Source: UBA4781 sp963556045 (lineage in GTDB: Bacteria > Chloroflexota > Anaerolineae > Anaerolineales > Anaerolineaceae). Taken from it: DNA of 64,000 nucleotides. The position numbers and the translations under genes were made by a program. Location: the NCBI GenBank assembly GCA_963556045.3, contig CAUVYA020000002.1:620001-684000 (forward strand). Reading direction: 5' to 3'. Shown in pieces: positions 60,825 through 64,000 of this stretch (position 1 is the stretch's first letter; every line of letters starts with the position of its first letter). The notes beneath the pieces were generated by a model. That model was not told where the DNA came from and did not search any database. It saw only the letters and a program-made list of their open reading frames with translations.

Positions 60825-61641
60825 TTTTCGCTTTAGCGCCCAGTCGCTGCAGGATTACGAAGACTGTCAGCGCAGGTTCATGCTGCGCTATATCCAAAAG
60901 CTGGATTGGCCCGCGGAAGAGAGCAGTCCGTATCTTGAATATGAACTGTTCCGGCAGAAAGGGAATTTGTTCCACCAATGCGTCAACCAATATTTCCATC
61001 ATCTTGACCCGCGGTTAATTGAAAAGCAGATCGATTATGCGGATGTATTGAGCTGGTGGAAGAATTTCCTCTCGTTTATCAAGACACAATCCTTTACCTT
61101 TTCCGTTGCAGAAACACTTTTTCAAACCCATCTCGCCGGTTATCCTGTGGTGGCAAAATATGATCTGCTGGTATCGCAACAAGACGGCACCTATATCATT
61201 TACGATTGGAAAACTACTGCTTCTGAACGCAAGCCCAAACGAGAAATCTATACGAAAAAATTGCAGACCATCCTCTACCCGTATATACTTTCACAGTGTT
61301 CTTTCGGACTAGCAAAGCAGGAAAACATTGATCCAGCATCCATCACGTTGACCTACTGGTTCCCACAGTTTCCTGAACAACCGGAAAGCTTTCCGTATTC
61401 CTCCGTGCAGTTAGCACAGGACAGGTCAACGCTGGAGCATTTAATCCGGGAAATTGTTTCGCAGCCAATTGACGATTTTCCACTGACAGACGATGAGAAA
61501 CGCTGTCGTTTTTGCATTTACCGCTCTTACTGCGATCGCGGCGAGAAAGCCGGAAGTATGTACAATGAGGATAGTGATCTTGAATATTCATCCGATAATC
61601 TAGATCTGGACATCGAAAACGTGGAGGAGATCCGATACTGA
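60808..61641 (+). CDS. PD-(D/E)XK nuclease with Fe-S Cys set (Cas4/AddB-nuclease type)
   Basis: 277 aa. N-terminal FSAQSLQDYEDCQRRF holds Cys20. Then His in KGNLFHQCV, Asp in VVAKYDLLV, YDWKTT (DxK), QTILYPYIL (QxxxY), and a C-terminal CRFCIYRSYC. The C...CxxC...C set plus the H-D-(D)xK-QxxxY order is that of Cas4 and the AddB nuclease. GGGAGG is six bases before ATG60808; ATG60802 is too close to it. Overlaps the helicase by 17 bases. No CRISPR or cas genes are nearby. Confidence 0.9.
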   Translation: MPAMPDFRFSAQSLQDYEDCQRRFMLRYIQKLDWPAEESSPYLEYELFRQKGNLFHQCVNQYFHHLDPRLIEKQIDYADVLSWWKNFLSFIKTQSFTFSVAETLFQTHLAGYPVVAKYDLLVSQQDGTYIIYDWKTTASERKPKREIYTKKLQTILYPYILSQCSFGLAKQENIDPASITLTYWFPQFPEQPESFPYSSVQLAQDRSTLEHLIREIVSQPIDDFPLTDDEKRCRFCIYRSYCDRGEKAGSMYNEDSDLEYSSDNLDLDIENVEEIRY

Positions 61642-61643
61642 TC

Positions 61644-63983
61644 ATGCGCTGGATCAAACCACAACCTATTCTCATCCCCGATGAATTACAGCCGTACTAC
61701 GAGCAATCGCCTTATCTGGCTGAAGCGCTTGCGAAAAAAGGCATCCTGAATGCAGGTCAAGCGCGCTCTTTTCTGGATCCCACGCAATACACTCCAACCG
61801 ACCCATCGGAACTACCCGGTGTGGATGCCAGCGCTGTACGCATTCTACAGGCAATGGAAAAACAGGAAACGATCGGCATCTGGGGAGATTTCGACGTGGA
61901 TGGGCAAACCTCCACCGCATTGCTGGTCAGTTTCTTTCGTGAACGATCCATACCCGTCCGCTATCACATTCCCGTTCGCAGCATAGAATCTCACGGTATT
62001 TCAATACCGTTTCTACAAACCTTCCTGTCACAGGGGATTGATCTGCTTATCACCTGTGATACGGGCATTTCCGCTCACGATGCGCTGGAGGTGGCTGCAC
62101 AACATGATGTGGATGTGATCATCACCGACCACCATACTCCACCACAGAGCTTACCAACCTGTCTGGCTGCCATCAATCCTCACTTTGTAAAAGAGGATCA
62201 TCCCTTCGCTAACCTGAGTGGTGTGGGTACTGCCTATGTCCTCACCAGGAAAATTGCCATGCTGCTTGGTATTGAAAAGGGATGGAATCGTGCAAGCCTG
62301 GATCTGGTGGCACTGGGAACCATTGCGGATGTAGCTCCTCTAACCAAGGAAAACCGTTATATGACGCAGATTGGTCTGGAGCTGCTCAGAAAAAATACAC
62401 GATTGGGCATCAAGGAACTGTTGACAGCAGCGAATACATTGCCGGAAACACTGGATGAACAGGATGTCGGTTTCATCATTGCACCTCGTATGAATGCGAT
62501 GGGAAGATTGAAGGATGCCAATCCCATCGTGGAATTCCTGTTGACCGACGATCTCTCTCTGGCACGTCAAATTGCCAATGAGCTGGAAGGATTGAACAAC
62601 CAGCGCAAGATGCTGGTCAATCAGGTTTACCAGGCTGCCGAGCGGCAAATTGAGCAGGATGATAGTTTCGACAATCAGGATATTATCATTTTATGGAACG
62701 AAAACTGGCCTGCCGGCATTCTGGGGATTGTTGCCAACCACCTCACCAGTTTTTACGGGAAACCCGCCATCCTGCTCACTTCCGGTCAAGACGGTAAACT
62801 GAAAGGTTCCGCCCGATCGATAGAAGGGATTAACATTGCAGACCTGATCGCTGAACAAAAAGCCCTGCTGCTCTCCTTCGGGGGACACGCCATGGCTGCC
62901 GGACTCTCATTACAAAAAGAGAACCTGGAGTTGTTCAAACAGCGCATCAATGCATCCATTGCTTCCCTTCAAGATATTGAACAGCTGGAAGCCGTTTTGA
63001 ACATTGACGCCTATCTACCGCTCGATAAAGTGAATGAATCCTTCATGCAGGTACTGGATATACTGGCTCCCTTTGGCGCAGGGAATGCCAGCCCGGTCTT
63101 CGTGGCGGAAGATGTACAGATCACTTCGCACAGTTATATTGATCGCGAAAAAGTGCATCGCTCGTTAAAGATAAGTACAGGCGATGAACAGGAATATGAG
63201 GTCAAGTGGTGGCATGCTTTTGAAAATGCTCTTCCAGAGGGTCGTTTTGATCTGGCATATCGTGTACATCGAAATGTCTTTCGAGGAAAAGAAAGCATCC
63301 AGATAGAGTGGGTGGATACACAACCCATCGCGCAACCCATTCATGGAAAAGAGATTCCACCAGATATTCAAACCCTTGACTATCGTTATTTACGCAATTC
63401 CTCCGATCAAATTGACAGGGTGAGAACTCTGCTAAAGGAGGGAAGCTGGGTATGCTGGGCTGAAACGCTCCTCAATCCCATCGAAGGCAGTTTTTCAAGG
63501 TTGGATATTCCTAAAAATGAAAATGTAGCCCTGCTGCAAACTCCCCCTGATGCGGCTACTTTAAAACAGATCTTCGTCCGTACCCAGGCTCATTCCATCG
63601 CTTTCTTCGACCTGCCTGCCAGGATATGGGACGTAAAAACATATCTGCATACACTGCTGGGAATGATCAAATTCGCTTTGATAGAAAGAGCGGGCATGGT
63701 TTCACTGGGTCACTATGCAGCGTTTACCGGTACCACCCGGGAAATGGTGGAATTGGGACTTCAAATCATCTGCCAGCAAGGACAGGTCAGTATGACCAAG
63801 GTCGATGAAGACGCTCGCTTGATGAAGAAAACGCGGCAGGGTATCGATAAGGCTACAGTCAGCCTGTATCAGGAGAAGCTGGTTTATGCGATGAAGCAGA
63901 TACGGGCATTTCAACGTTTTCTGTTGCGCGTGAGCCCGCATATCATCATCCAGGATTATTACGATCAGAAGAAATATAATTAA
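61644..63983 (+). CDS. recJ: Single-stranded-DNA exonuclease RecJ
   Basis: 779 aa DHH phosphoesterase. WGDFDVDGQTSTALL (motif I), LLITCDTGISA, VIITDHHTPPQSLP (DHH), LGTIADVAPLTKENR, PRMNAMGRLKDA, DHHA1 motif LSFGGHAMAAGLSL, an OB-like domain (KISTGDEQEYEVKWW). About 200 further C-terminal residues are not recognised. Degrades 5'-ended single strands in recombination and repair. Two bases after the nuclease gene, so end-processing enzymes are grouped in one operon. Confidence 0.94.
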   Translation: MRWIKPQPILIPDELQPYYEQSPYLAEALAKKGILNAGQARSFLDPTQYTPTDPSELPGVDASAVRILQAMEKQETIGIWGDFDVDGQTSTALLVSFFRERSIPVRYHIPVRSIESHGISIPFLQTFLSQGIDLLITCDTGISAHDALEVAAQHDVDVIITDHHTPPQSLPTCLAAINPHFVKEDHPFANLSGVGTAYVLTRKIAMLLGIEKGWNRASLDLVALGTIADVAPLTKENRYMTQIGLELLRKNTRLGIKELLTAANTLPETLDEQDVGFIIAPRMNAMGRLKDANPIVEFLLTDDLSLARQIANELEGLNNQRKMLVNQVYQAAERQIEQDDSFDNQDIIILWNENWPAGILGIVANHLTSFYGKPAILLTSGQDGKLKGSARSIEGINIADLIAEQKALLLSFGGHAMAAGLSLQKENLELFKQRINASIASLQDIEQLEAVLNIDAYLPLDKVNESFMQVLDILAPFGAGNASPVFVAEDVQITSHSYIDREKVHRSLKISTGDEQEYEVKWWHAFENALPEGRFDLAYRVHRNVFRGKESIQIEWVDTQPIAQPIHGKEIPPDIQTLDYRYLRNSSDQIDRVRTLLKEGSWVCWAETLLNPIEGSFSRLDIPKNENVALLQTPPDAATLKQIFVRTQAHSIAFFDLPARIWDVKTYLHTLLGMIKFALIERAGMVSLGHYAAFTGTTREMVELGLQIICQQGQVSMTKVDEDARLMKKTRQGIDKATVSLYQEKLVYAMKQIRAFQRFLLRVSPHIIIQDYYDQKKYN

Positions 63984-64000
63984 TACCTTTCTTATCCAAA

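Noticed and set aside
60808..61641. Cas4 of a CRISPR-Cas system
   Set aside because: There are no repeats, cas1, cas2 or effector genes in the window; the context is helicases and recJ.

Overview
The window looks like chromosomal DNA of a strictly or largely anaerobic, probably monoderm bacterium, most likely of the Chloroflexota (Anaerolineae type). This is inference from gene content. The signs are a transaldolase/glucose-6-phosphate isomerase fusion, a polyphosphate glucokinase, a SufCBD-S-U operon with a divergent SufR-like regulator, a type 2 IPP isomerase, a Thr/Pro-linker lipoprotein, and an MsrP with a combined Tat and lipobox signal. I see no rRNA, tRNA, CRISPR array, insertion sequence, prophage or attachment site. 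Coding density is very high: no gene-free stretch exceeds about 190 bases, and most genes overlap or sit within 15 bases of the next.

Layout. 1-7982 (+): end of a HoxY-like subunit and the complete HoxH-like large subunit of a [NiFe] hydrogenase (group 3d-like), a terminator-like hairpin, the maturation protease, and hypABFCDE. 8044-9502 (+): methyltransferase plus PIG-L deacetylase. 9545-14902 (-): suf operon sufC-B-D-(88-aa protein)-S-U, divergent from sufR and a DUF59 gene (15039-16001, +). 15998-17738 (-): a serine-palmitoyltransferase-like alpha-oxoamine synthase and a methyltransferase. 17858-18748 (+): ROK fructokinase. 18750-23992 (-): non-oxidative pentose phosphate operon tkt-rpiB-tal/pgi. 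24184-26818 (-): copper chaperone and CPx ATPase. 26933-29136: folate genes (pteridine reductase-like SDR, folB, folK, and convergent folE). 29164-31201 (-): prenyl synthase and type 2 IPP isomerase. 31282-33536: acyl carrier protein and sucCD. 33646-35258 (-): an SPFH protein with a C-terminal excisionase-type helix-turn-helix, and an unknown partner. 35383-39560 (+): a tiny Flp-pilin-like protein, comFC, hpf, efp and ftsH. 39585-42557 (-): yraN-miaA-acyl-CoA ligase. 42698-49996 (+): cinA-like, an amidohydrolase-CYTH fusion, glgA, glgC, malQ. 49981-53934: EamA exporter, superoxide dismutase, and ruvX-mltG-ppgK. 54092-63983 (+): lipoprotein, msrPQ, then a DNA-end-processing set (degenerate SF1 helicase-like protein, intact UvrD-like helicase, Cas4/RecB-type Fe-S nuclease, RecJ).

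How it works together. The hyp genes and the protease mature the hydrogenase. SufR and the suf operon supply Fe-S clusters needed by HoxY, HypD and the Cas4-like nuclease. Fructokinase, Ppgk, the glycogen genes, Tkt, RpiB and Tal-Pgi make up a sugar-phosphate hub. The most novel-looking items are the three-gene AddAB-like locus with a free-standing nuclease and a helicase-like subunit that has lost motif II, the deaminase-CYTH fusion, the SPFH-HTH fusion with its partner, the 88-aa protein inside suf, the SPT-like gene, and the dyads that overlap both promoters between sufC and sufR.
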